Assembly (NCBI GenBank): GCA_017643215.1
Contig: JAEPNV010000001.1
Location: 1 to 64,000 of the forward strand
DNA: 64,000 nt
Origin: Roseibium sp.
GTDB taxonomy: Bacteria > Pseudomonadota > Alphaproteobacteria > Rhizobiales > Stappiaceae
Direction of reading: 5' to 3'
Of this stretch, positions 9,995 to 18,277 are shown one piece after another (position 1 is the stretch's first letter; each line of letters begins with the position of its first letter). A model generated the notes under the pieces. The model had not been told where the DNA came from. It saw nothing but the letters and a program-made list of their open reading frames with translations, and did no database searches. A program made the position numbers and the translations under genes.

Positions 9995-10477
9995 ATGCGC
10001 CTCAAACTGAGTTGTGTCGGCCGAATGAAAGCCGGGTCGGAAAGTGAGATTTTCGACCGCTTCATGGATCGTGCACGAAAGAGCGGCCGACGGTTCGGCC
10101 TCTCGCGGATCGAGATCGTTGAGCTCTTGGAAAGCCGGTTGACCCGCCGCCAGGATCGCAAGCGCGAAGAGGCCGCCGGCCTCCTTTCGGCCATGGCGAA
10201 GGACGCGCGGCTTGTTGCGCTGGACGAGCGCGGAACGTCCATGACCAGCGTCGATTTCAGCCGCCGTCTGTTCTCCTGGGTGGATGAGGGCGTTTCGGAG
10301 ACGGTCTTTGCGATTGGCGGGCCGGACGGCCATGGCGACGAGGTTCTGCAACGGGCACATTTACGGCTGGCCCTGGGACAGATGACCTGGCCGCATCAGT
10401 TCGTCCGTATGATGGTTGCCGAACAGATCTATCGCGCCATCACCATTCGCGCGGGGCATCCCTATCACAGGGATTGA
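9995..10477 (+). CDS. rlmH: 23S rRNA pseudouridine-1915 N3-methyltransferase
   Basis: The 160-residue SPOUT methyltransferase modifies pseudouridine 1915 in helix 69 of 23S rRNA. The knot region shows AIGGPDGHGDEV and the C-terminal EQIYRAITIRAGHPYHRD motif that defines the family. I chose the ATG at 9995 (MRLKLSCVGRMK) over 9962 because family members begin at this strand. rsfS-rlmH adjacency is widely conserved. Confidence 0.95.
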   Translation: MRLKLSCVGRMKAGSESEIFDRFMDRARKSGRRFGLSRIEIVELLESRLTRRQDRKREEAAGLLSAMAKDARLVALDERGTSMTSVDFSRRLFSWVDEGVSETVFAIGGPDGHGDEVLQRAHLRLALGQMTWPHQFVRMMVAEQIYRAITIRAGHPYHRD

Positions 10478-10660
10478 ATGTCGCCGTCTGTGGTCCGAGG
10501 TCCGGGTTTGGGATTGTGCCCGTGTGTTGCCGCATTCCGCCCTTACCTTGCCGTTCGTCCAAACACCAGAAGCCAACGCGCGGACCTGGATTTGGCCGGA
10601 TTTGGTCCTTTGCCGACATGGTAAACGTTTCGTTAATCGCGCGGCGATTATGATGTTCAC

Positions 10661-12079
10661 ATGCGCAACGGCGATTTTGGAATGAAACGCTCTGCGGTTT
10701 CCGAAAGAACAGGCAGCATGCCGCGGAACATCCAACGCGGGTGTGCCTTTTTAGCGCTGTGTGTTTGGGCCTCGCTGATGGGGATCACCGCGTTCGCCAC
10801 CGAAGCCGGCATTTCACCCAGTGGCGAACTGGCAGCGGATGACGGAACAGGAACGCAAGCCGACCCGCAATTCCGGCATGAGCAGCGTGAGGCGGAACTG
10901 GCGGCTCTGACCCGTGACATAACGCTGTCCGCTGATCGGCAAAACGAGATCGAGCGGGAGATCGGCCTGATCGACCGTGATCGCGAAGCTCTGAACGCCA
11001 AGATCATCCGGACCGCCGGTGCAATTCAGGACATCGGAGTCGAGCTTTCAAACACCGAACGCCGCCTGCGGACCCTTGGCGAGAACGAGGACGCGGTTCG
11101 CCGGTCCCTGGCCGGCCGCCGGCATGTGCTTGCCGAGGTCCTGGCGGCCCTGCAGCGTCTTGGGCGCCGCCCGCCGCCCGCTTTGGCCGTCCGACCGGAC
11201 GACGCTCTTGGGGCGATCCGTACTGCCATCCTCCTCAACGCCGTCATGCCCGAATTGCGGCTTGAAACCGAAGCGCTTGCAGCGGATTTGTCCGAACTTC
11301 GAAGGCTGCGCGGCGTCATTGCGGAGGAAAAGAACCGTCTTCGCGGTGATGCCATGCGTCAGGCCGAGGAACGGTCGCGCCTGGAACTGCTGCTAAGCGC
11401 CAAGCGCCGGGAACGGGAGCAGACGGCGCGGAATTTGGAAGCGGAGAAACGCCGGGCCGCCGAGCTTGCGTCGCAGGCCGAATCGCTGAAAGGCCTGATT
11501 GCGCGTTTAGAGGATGAGATCGAGAGTGCCCGCCAGGCGGCGGAAAAGTCCCGCCAGGCCTCCATTGACGCACAAGAGGGACTCGGCCGACGAGCGGATC
11601 CATTCGAGGATCCCGGCCGGCTGGCGCCGACAGTACCGTTCCAGGACGTCAGAGGGCGGCTGTCGCTTCCGGTGGCCGGCGCGATGTTGCGCGATTTTGG
11701 GCAAGAAGACGAATTTGGCAATTTGACAGAGGGACAATCGATCGCAACCCGTGTAGGATCTCCCGTGATTTCTCCCGGTGACGGGTGGGTTGTGTATGCC
11801 GGGCCATTTCGATCGTTCGGTCAGCTCTTGATCCTGAACATGGGGGACGGCTACCATGTACTTCTTGCGGGCATGGACAGGATCGACGCCGAGCTTGGTC
11901 AGTTTGTGCTTGCAGGAGAACCCGTCGGCATGATGGGCACCACCAAATGGGCCAGTGCATCGACGGTTGGCTTGGGTTCCACCCAGCCTGTCCTATATGT
12001 TGAGTTTCGGAAGGACGGAAGTGCGGTTGATCCCACGCCGTGGTGGGCACGCACCGAACAGGAAAAGGCACGCGGATGA
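10661..12079 (+). CDS. envC: Murein hydrolase activator EnvC-like, coiled coil plus degenerate LytM domain
   Basis: The 472-residue product starts with a hydrophobic export signal (about 25-48), then a long Arg/Glu/Leu-rich coiled coil (about 65-300), then a C-terminal M23/LytM fold (about 325-460). The zinc-ligand positions of active M23 enzymes appear lost: the usual first HxxxD segment reads EGQSIATRV, and the final HxH-type strand reads VLYVEFR. This is the pattern of EnvC, which activates amidases instead of cutting peptidoglycan itself. Start is uncertain; ATGs at 10682 and 10719 are alternatives. It overlaps ctpA by ATGA, a pairing common in alphaproteobacteria. Confidence 0.85.
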   Translation: MRNGDFGMKRSAVSERTGSMPRNIQRGCAFLALCVWASLMGITAFATEAGISPSGELAADDGTGTQADPQFRHEQREAELAALTRDITLSADRQNEIEREIGLIDRDREALNAKIIRTAGAIQDIGVELSNTERRLRTLGENEDAVRRSLAGRRHVLAEVLAALQRLGRRPPPALAVRPDDALGAIRTAILLNAVMPELRLETEALAADLSELRRLRGVIAEEKNRLRGDAMRQAEERSRLELLLSAKRREREQTARNLEAEKRRAAELASQAESLKGLIARLEDEIESARQAAEKSRQASIDAQEGLGRRADPFEDPGRLAPTVPFQDVRGRLSLPVAGAMLRDFGQEDEFGNLTEGQSIATRVGSPVISPGDGWVVYAGPFRSFGQLLILNMGDGYHVLLAGMDRIDAELGQFVLAGEPVGMMGTTKWASASTVGLGSTQPVLYVEFRKDGSAVDPTPWWARTEQEKARG

Positions 12080-13419
12080 TACGGAAAGCTTCCCTGCTGC
12101 TCGCCGGCGCCCTTATGGGGGCGGTCGCAGTCACCACATTGTCACAGGTTCCCTTCCGCGTTTCGGACGCGGCAAACGCTGCACCTTCGGATACGTATCG
12201 GCAGTTGAACCTCTTTGGTGACGTCTTCGAGCGGGTGCGTTCTGATTATGTCGAAGTCCCCGATGACGCGCAGCTGATTGAAAGTGCCATCAACGGGATG
12301 CTGACCTCGCTCGATCCGCATTCAAGTTACATGTCGCCAAAAAGCTTCCGGGACATGCAGGTCCAGACCCGCGGTGAATTCGGCGGATTGGGGATTGAAG
12401 TCACTATGGAAGACGGCTTGGTGAAGGTCGTGTCCCCGATCGACGAAACACCGGCTGCCAAGGCGGGCGTGCTGGCCGGCGATCTGATTACTTACATCGA
12501 TGGCGAGCAGGTGCAGGGTCTTACGCTCAATGAGGCGGTCGAACGGATGCGCGGCCCTGTCAATACCGAGATCGTCATCACGGTGCGCCGTGAAGGGGTC
12601 GCCGATTCCTTCGACATCACGATTGTCCGGGATGTGATTCGCATCCGGTCCGTTCGCTGGCGTGAGGAAGGTGATGTCGGTTACATCCGCGTGACCCAGT
12701 TCAATGAACAGACATTCGACGGATTGAAGAAGGGCGTGGAAGAGATCTCAGAAAGCGTCGGCGCCAACAACCTCAAAGGATTTGTGATCGACCTGCGCAA
12801 CAATCCGGGTGGCTTGCTGGACCAGGCGATCGCTGTATCCGATGCGTTCCTGGACCGGGGAGAGATCGTGTCCACTCGCGGCCGCAACTCCGACGAAACT
12901 CAGCGGTACAACGCCCGCGGCGGTGATTTGACGGATGGAAAACCGGTGATTGTGCTGGTCAATGGTGGTTCTGCATCGGCATCGGAAATCGTTGCAGGTG
13001 CGCTCCAGGATCACCGGCGTGCGACAATTCTCGGTACACGCTCGTTCGGCAAGGGCTCGGTCCAGACGATCATCCCGCTTGGAGCAAATGGCGCGATCCG
13101 TTTGACGACCGCCCGGTACTACACCCCGTCCGGCACATCGATCCAGGCCAAGGGCATCACGCCGGACATTGAAGCGCTTCAGGATTTGCCGGAAGAGCTG
13201 CAGGGCCGGGCCGAGACGCGCGGCGAAGCCGGCCTTCGCGGGCACCTGGAAGCCGAAGGTGACGGCAGTGATGAGGATCAATCGGCAAGCCAGGCTTATG
13301 TGCCGTCCGATCCCGATGAGGATACGCAGTTGAGACTGGCACTCGATCTGCTGCGCGGCGTTCAAATTAATAGTGCGTTTCCGCCCGTCGCCGACGGCTC
13401 CCAACCGGTTCCGAATTAA
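12076..13419 (+). CDS. ctpA: Carboxyl-terminal processing protease (S41)
   Basis: The 447-residue periplasmic protease has a signal peptide (MIRKASLLLAGALMGAVAV), a PDZ domain (GGLGIEVTMEDGLVKVVSP, about 90-180) and an S41 catalytic domain. The Ser-Lys pair is visible in GGSASASEIVAGALQ and FGKGSVQT. Substrates are periplasmic proteins with suitable C-termini, often peptidoglycan hydrolases, which fits the position after envC. The ATG at 12076 overlaps the envC stop and begins exactly at the signal peptide, so the more upstream in-frame ATG was rejected. Confidence 0.95.
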   Translation: MIRKASLLLAGALMGAVAVTTLSQVPFRVSDAANAAPSDTYRQLNLFGDVFERVRSDYVEVPDDAQLIESAINGMLTSLDPHSSYMSPKSFRDMQVQTRGEFGGLGIEVTMEDGLVKVVSPIDETPAAKAGVLAGDLITYIDGEQVQGLTLNEAVERMRGPVNTEIVITVRREGVADSFDITIVRDVIRIRSVRWREEGDVGYIRVTQFNEQTFDGLKKGVEEISESVGANNLKGFVIDLRNNPGGLLDQAIAVSDAFLDRGEIVSTRGRNSDETQRYNARGGDLTDGKPVIVLVNGGSASASEIVAGALQDHRRATILGTRSFGKGSVQTIIPLGANGAIRLTTARYYTPSGTSIQAKGITPDIEALQDLPEELQGRAETRGEAGLRGHLEAEGDGSDEDQSASQAYVPSDPDEDTQLRLALDLLRGVQINSAFPPVADGSQPVPN

Positions 13420-13533
13420 CAGCGTTCATCCTCGCGCCGGGCCGGTCATGGCTTGGCGCGGCCAGTTTCGTTTGCGTTCTCAAACAAACCAAAAGCCACG
13501 TGGCCGCACGCGCGGCATTTAGTCCAGGACGCC

Positions 13534-14670
13534 ATGGCGAACGAAGATCTTACAGCCCCGCTGGGGATGGGAAAACGGCGGCTTTTGCGCCTCCCATTCG
13601 GCTTGATTGGCGCGGGAATTGTCAGTGTTGTCGGCACAACGGCCTTGATCTGGATGGGGGTGGTCGACGATCCCTATGGCGGTGAGCCGACCGCGGTCGT
13701 GCCGCTCGAAGCGACGGTGCAAGGTGTGTCGTCCCGCGATATTGAGGTTGTCGAAATCAGGCCGTCGCTTGACGGTGAGCTTGGCCCAAACATGCGGCCC
13801 GTCGATGGGCGCGAAACCCTCGGTCCGCGGTACGAGTTGATCGATCAAACCCTGGGCTCGGGATTTGAGGGTGGTTTATCCATCAATCCGGATCCAAGGG
13901 TGAGTGAGCGCTCCGAATATGGCTTTCTGCCCAAGATCAGTTCAGAAGGTGTCCGGCCGCTCGATGCCTATTCCCGGCCGTTCGAGACATCGTTCACATC
14001 CATTCCCAAAATCGCCATCGTGATCACTGGTTTGGGCCTCAGCGAAACCGGCACCCAGAACGCGCTGGACCGGTTGCCCGCGGATGTGACATTCGCGTTC
14101 GCGCCCTACGGCTCTGATCTCGACCGGCGAATGCAGGATGCGCGGGCCAAGGGCCACGAGCTTTTGCTCCAATTGCCGCTCGAGCCGTTCGACTTTCCGG
14201 ACAACGACCCGGGACCGCACACGTTGCTGGTCAGCCTGAAGCCAAGCGACATGCTGGACCGCCTGGCATGGGTCCTCACCCGAATGACAAACTATGTCGG
14301 GACCATCACTGACATGGGCGCGCGGTTCACATCAACGCGCCCGTCGGTCCAGTTCCTGTTCGAAAAGCTCAAGGAACGGGGTTTGATGTTTGTCGATCGC
14401 GGTGATTCGTCACGCAGTGTCGCGCCCGAAGTGGCCGAAGAAACCCGGATGCCTTTCAGCGCAGTTGATGTTGTGCTGGACGAAGTGCCACGCGAGGATG
14501 ACATCACAGCCAAGCTGCTCCAGCTCGAAGGGATCGCGCGTGCCAAAGGCGTCGCCGTTGCCTCTGGATCAGCGCTGCCGGTCACCGTTCGCCAGTTGCA
14601 GCAGTGGTCGCGGGATCTGGAAGAACGTGGGCTGCAATTGGTCCCCATCAGCGCCACCATCGACAGGTAG
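13534..14670 (+). CDS. Divergent polysaccharide deacetylase family protein
   Basis: The 378-residue protein has a short cytoplasmic N-terminus, a transmembrane anchor (about 22-42) and a C-terminal NodB-like domain starting at KIAIVITGLGLSETGTQNAL, with ADVTFAFAPYG, GHELLLQLPLEP and TDMGARFTS. This is the family usually called divergent polysaccharide deacetylase (DUF610/YibQ), regularly next to envC and ctpA. Several residues of canonical deacetylases are replaced, so activity is not assured. The ATG at 13534 gives the MANEDLTAPLG start seen in relatives; an upstream TTG was rejected. Confidence 0.88.
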   Translation: MANEDLTAPLGMGKRRLLRLPFGLIGAGIVSVVGTTALIWMGVVDDPYGGEPTAVVPLEATVQGVSSRDIEVVEIRPSLDGELGPNMRPVDGRETLGPRYELIDQTLGSGFEGGLSINPDPRVSERSEYGFLPKISSEGVRPLDAYSRPFETSFTSIPKIAIVITGLGLSETGTQNALDRLPADVTFAFAPYGSDLDRRMQDARAKGHELLLQLPLEPFDFPDNDPGPHTLLVSLKPSDMLDRLAWVLTRMTNYVGTITDMGARFTSTRPSVQFLFEKLKERGLMFVDRGDSSRSVAPEVAEETRMPFSAVDVVLDEVPREDDITAKLLQLEGIARAKGVAVASGSALPVTVRQLQQWSRDLEERGLQLVPISATIDR

Positions 14671-14690
14671 TCGGCATCGTGAAACAGAAG

Positions 14691-15209
14691 ATGCTTGGAC
14701 GGGACTATCCGGAGCCCATTGGTGGCCGTCCGTACCGCCCATGCGTCGGCGTCATGTTATTGAACAAGGACGGAAAAGTCTGGATCGGTGAGCGGGACAC
14801 GGACCGCGACGGACCCCAACTGGATTTTGCCTGGCAAATGCCTCAGGGCGGGATCGATGCGGGTGAAGAGCCGCGCGACGCGGCGGCACGCGAGCTTTAT
14901 GAAGAGACGTCCGTCCGCTCGATTGCCCTTTTGGCCGAAGCGCCGCAGTGGTTTGCCTACGACTATCCACCTGAAGTCGCGGCGTCGTCCCGCGGTGGCA
15001 AATACTGTGGCCAAGCCCAAAGATGGTTCGCATTCCGCTTTCAAGGGCAGGACAGCGAAATCGACGTTTTGTCTCCGCCGCATGGCCACCAGGCCGAATT
15101 CAGGGATTGGCGCTGGGAGCGGGCCGACCGGCTGCCCGAATTGATCGTGCCGTTCAAGCGGCCGGTCTATGAGGCCGTTGTTCGTGCCTTTGCCCATCTG
15201 ACGTCTTGA
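14691..15209 (+). CDS. rppH: RNA pyrophosphohydrolase (Nudix)
   Basis: The 172-residue Nudix hydrolase has YRPCVGVMLLN at the start and a full Nudix box, GGIDAGEEPRDAAARELYEE, at about residues 48-67. WFAYDYPPE and QRWFAFRF fit RppH, which removes pyrophosphate from 5' ends of RNA and so starts mRNA decay; diadenosine polyphosphates are alternative substrates. A GTG at 14679 is a second possible start. It follows the deacetylase gene by 20 bases and closes the housekeeping block. Confidence 0.93.
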   Translation: MLGRDYPEPIGGRPYRPCVGVMLLNKDGKVWIGERDTDRDGPQLDFAWQMPQGGIDAGEEPRDAAARELYEETSVRSIALLAEAPQWFAYDYPPEVAASSRGGKYCGQAQRWFAFRFQGQDSEIDVLSPPHGHQAEFRDWRWERADRLPELIVPFKRPVYEAVVRAFAHLTS

Positions 15210-15255
15210 CTTGCCGCCCAAACTATCCTGCCATCCTTGAAAAAAGGGAGGGCAG

Positions 15256-16026
15256 ATGGTCGCGCAATCGGACTTGGCCGGAAAACGGATTCTGATCACG
15301 GGAGCGTCCAGCGGTTTGGGCCGCCATTTCGCGCGCCTGTGCGCGCGGCATGGAGCGGGGCTTGCGATCGCGGCGCGGCGGGTTCACCGGCTTCAGGAAC
15401 TGACCCACGATCTGCGCGCCCTTGGCGCATCGCAGGTCCTGGAAATCCAGCTCGATGTGGCTGATGCCGGGTCGATCGAGGCCTGTGTCGCCGCCGCGGT
15501 CGACGGCCTTGGCGGTGTCGACGTTCTTGTGAACAATGCCGGCACGGCGCGCGACGGATCGCCGCTCAATCAAACCGCAAATGACTTCGACGCGGTGATG
15601 GACGTCAATCTTCGCGGCGTCTGGCTGATGGCAACGGCATGCGGGCGCCATTGGCGGGACACGGGAACCGGTGGAGCCATCGTCAATGTCGCCTCGGTGC
15701 TTGGCCTTCGGGTCGCGGGCGGATTGGCCGCTTATTGTGTGTCAAAAGCAGCCGTCGTGCAGATGACCAAAGCCTTGGCCCTCGACCTTGCGCGATATGC
15801 AATCCGTGTCAATGCGCTGGCGCCGGGTTATTTTGAGACCGAAATCAATGCCGGCTTTTTTGAGACCGACACTGGCCGGAAGATGGTTCAACGCATTCCC
15901 ATGCGCCGGATCGGCGCGTTCGAAGACCTTGACGGCCCGTTCCTGCTTTTGGCCGGCGATGCCTCGCGCTACATGACCGGTGCGGTCATTCCCGTCGACG
16001 GTGGGCACCTGGTCTCGTCGATGTAA
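15256..16026 (+). CDS. Short-chain dehydrogenase/reductase
   Basis: The 256-residue SDR has the dinucleotide motif TGASSGLG at 16-23, the NNAG motif in VLVNNAGTA, and the catalytic Ser-Tyr-Lys set in NVASVLG and AAYCVSKAAV. The C-terminus (YMTGAVIPVDGGHL) is that of classical FabG-like SDRs. The gene is 14 bases upstream of the acyl-CoA dehydrogenase gene and read in the same direction, so a shared acyl-CoA or alcohol oxidation route is likely. The substrate cannot be read from the sequence. Confidence 0.88.
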   Translation: MVAQSDLAGKRILITGASSGLGRHFARLCARHGAGLAIAARRVHRLQELTHDLRALGASQVLEIQLDVADAGSIEACVAAAVDGLGGVDVLVNNAGTARDGSPLNQTANDFDAVMDVNLRGVWLMATACGRHWRDTGTGGAIVNVASVLGLRVAGGLAAYCVSKAAVVQMTKALALDLARYAIRVNALAPGYFETEINAGFFETDTGRKMVQRIPMRRIGAFEDLDGPFLLLAGDASRYMTGAVIPVDGGHLVSSM

Positions 16027-16040
16027 GGACAATCGAAACC

Positions 16041-17246
16041 ATGGATTTTACCCTTAGCCAAAGAGCTGAAGACCTGCGTCAACGCGTGCGCGCATTCGTG
16101 GCAGACCATGTGCTGCCGCTCGAAGCCGACCCCCAGTCGTACAACGAGTTCGAGAACATCCGCATGAACTTGCGCGATGATCTGCGCGTTAAGGCGAAGG
16201 CTGCCGGATTGTGGGCGCCCCAGATGCCCGAATCGCGCGGCGGGCTCGGCCTGTCGATGGTGGAACAGGCTGTGTTTTATGAAGAGGCGAACCGGTCGAT
16301 CTTCGGTCCCGTCTGCTTCAACTGCGCCGCACCCGATGATGGCAATATGCGTTGCCTCGAGATGGTCGCGAGCGAAGACCAAAAGCAGCGCTGGCTGCAG
16401 CCGATCATTGACGGGTCCGTCAACTCGTCGTTCGCAATGACCGAGCCGCATCCCGGCGGCGGGTCCGACCCCGGCATGATCCAGACCCGGGCCGAACGCG
16501 TGGGTGACAGGTGGCGGATTACCGGCCGGAAGTGGTATATCTCCGGCGCGGCCGTTGCGAAGCATTTCATTTTGATGGCCCGCACGGATCCGAGCCCGGA
16601 GGAAAGGCGGCGTCACCTGACCGCCTTTTTGTTTCATGCCGACAGCCCCGGTTGGCGGATTGTCCGGCGCATCGGAAACATGGGCCCGGATGAACATGGC
16701 GGCGTCTGTGAACTTGAGTTTGACGGGCTTGAGATCCCGGACCATGACCGCCTGATGGAGGTCGGCGACGGTTTGCGAATGACGCAGATCCGGCTTGGCC
16801 CGGCCCGCTTGACCCATTGCATGCGTTGGCTTGGGATGGCCAAGCGGTGCATGGAGATCGCCCAGGCTTATGTCTCCGACCGGGAGGGTTTCGGGATCCG
16901 CCTGGCAGACCGCGAATCGGTTCAACTCACCCTTGGCGAAGTCGCGCATGACATTCAGATTGGCCGGCTGTTGACCATGCACGCGGCCTGGAAGCTGGAT
17001 CAGGGCGACCGGGCGCGCAAGGAAGTCTCCTCTGCCAAGATCCATGTAGCCGATACGCTGTTCAAGGCGGTCGACACCGCAATCCAGTTGAACGGTGCGC
17101 GCGGGTACTCCACAGATACCATTTTGGAATGGGTTTACAGGTACGCACGCGCCGCCAAGCTCGTGGACGGAGCATCGGAAGTCCACAAGATGGTACTGGC
17201 CCGGTTCTATGGAAAAGACGGATCGGATTATTGGCAGTGGGGCTGA
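16041..17246 (+). CDS. Acyl-CoA dehydrogenase (ACAD10/11-like)
   Basis: The 401-residue flavoprotein shows the acyl-CoA dehydrogenase layout: helical N-terminal domain with MPESRGGLGLS, a middle barrel with SFAMTEPHPGGGSDP and KWYISGAA, and a C-terminal helical domain with FGIRLADRESVQ and QLNGARGYSTDT. It would oxidise an acyl-CoA at the alpha-beta bond and pass electrons to ETF. The C-terminal AKLVDGASEVHKM element resembles ACAD10/11-type members acting on unusual acyl chains. It forms a pair with the SDR gene, and the LysR gene follows after 17 bases. Confidence 0.9.
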   Translation: MDFTLSQRAEDLRQRVRAFVADHVLPLEADPQSYNEFENIRMNLRDDLRVKAKAAGLWAPQMPESRGGLGLSMVEQAVFYEEANRSIFGPVCFNCAAPDDGNMRCLEMVASEDQKQRWLQPIIDGSVNSSFAMTEPHPGGGSDPGMIQTRAERVGDRWRITGRKWYISGAAVAKHFILMARTDPSPEERRRHLTAFLFHADSPGWRIVRRIGNMGPDEHGGVCELEFDGLEIPDHDRLMEVGDGLRMTQIRLGPARLTHCMRWLGMAKRCMEIAQAYVSDREGFGIRLADRESVQLTLGEVAHDIQIGRLLTMHAAWKLDQGDRARKEVSSAKIHVADTLFKAVDTAIQLNGARGYSTDTILEWVYRYARAAKLVDGASEVHKMVLARFYGKDGSDYWQWG

Positions 17247-17263
17247 AGGGACGGTGAGGGATC

Positions 17264-18178
17264 ATGAACCGGCTGCCGCCCTATGATCTTGTTGACCTCA
17301 GGCTGCTCGTGGCCCTGGCCGAACACCGGCATTTCGCGAGAGCCGCCGAGGCCTGTTCCTTGTCGCAACCCGCGCTGTCGGCCCGCATCCGCCGCCTGGA
17401 GGATGCGCTCGCCCTTCCTTTGATTTACCGCGGCAAACGGTTTGAGGGGTTTACGCCGGATGGGGAACGGGCCTTGGAATGGGCGCGGCGGATCCTGGCG
17501 GACTGTTCCGGCCTTGTTCAGGATATCAAGGTCGATGCCGCGGGGCCGCGTGGCACACTGCGTTTGGGCGTGATACCGTCGGCGACACCTGCCGCGGGCG
17601 CGCTGTCGGGCGCCTTGGCCCGCGCCTACCCAAACCTGCAGCCGCAGGTCTTGGCCATGTCATCGAACGCGATCAAGGCCGGCCTTGCCGATTTTTCGCT
17701 GGATGCCGGCATCACCTATTTATCCGGCGATGGACCCGGGGCAAGCGCACCCCACACCAAGGTCATCCCGCTTTTTGAGGAAACCTATTGTGTCGTCGCC
17801 CGGCCGGACGTGGTTGGGCATAGCGAAGGACCGATCACCTGGTACGCGGCCGCTTCCCTTCCCATGTGTCTTTTGACCCGTGACATGCAGAACCGGCGGA
17901 TTATCGATGACGCGTTTCACCAGGTCGGGGCGGCGCCCGAACCGCGCTTTGAATCGAACAGTTTCAATGCGATACTGGCGCTTGTGCGTGAACACGCCTT
18001 TGCGACGATCCTGCCGCGGATGCAGGTCGATGCCGGTTTGACCGAAGTGCTTCAGGTCTGGGATCTGGTCGAGCCAAACATCGCCAGCCCGATCGGCCTC
18101 GTCGTCCCGGATCGCGAGCCCGTCCTGCCGGTGACCACCGCACTGCTGAATGTCGTGGCCGCCAGCACAGGCGATTGA
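17264..18178 (+). CDS. LysR-family transcriptional regulator
   Basis: The 304-residue protein has an N-terminal winged helix-turn-helix (LVALAEHRHFARAAEACSL, then QPALSARIRRLE) and a periplasmic-binding-like effector domain from about 95 (GTLRLGVIPSATPAAG). It stands 99 bases upstream of the formate dehydrogenase genes on the same strand. LysR genes near such clusters often control them, which makes it the candidate regulator of fdh, or else of the SDR and acyl-CoA dehydrogenase before it. Confidence 0.9.
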   Translation: MNRLPPYDLVDLRLLVALAEHRHFARAAEACSLSQPALSARIRRLEDALALPLIYRGKRFEGFTPDGERALEWARRILADCSGLVQDIKVDAAGPRGTLRLGVIPSATPAAGALSGALARAYPNLQPQVLAMSSNAIKAGLADFSLDAGITYLSGDGPGASAPHTKVIPLFEETYCVVARPDVVGHSEGPITWYAAASLPMCLLTRDMQNRRIIDDAFHQVGAAPEPRFESNSFNAILALVREHAFATILPRMQVDAGLTEVLQVWDLVEPNIASPIGLVVPDREPVLPVTTALLNVVAASTGD

Positions 18179-18204
18179 TCAACCGAGCTGATGACGTGAT
18201 CAGG

Positions 18205-18214
18205 AATCGCGATT
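18205..18214. promoter_or_regulatory. Short palindrome upstream of formate dehydrogenase genes
   Basis: AATCGCGATT is a 10-bp perfect palindrome in the 99-base gap between the LysR gene and fdh. It could be half of a LysR-type operator, but it is too short to be sure and no clear -10/-35 pair was seen beside it. Confidence 0.25.
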
Positions 18215-18277
18215 TGCGTTCAACAGACGCACGGGATTCTGTGGTTGAAACAGACCGCCAGCTCAAAGAGTGCACCC

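Noticed and set aside
15206..15229. TTGACT and TATCCT before the SDR gene as a promoter
   Set aside because: The spacer is only 12 bp, too short for a sigma-70 promoter.
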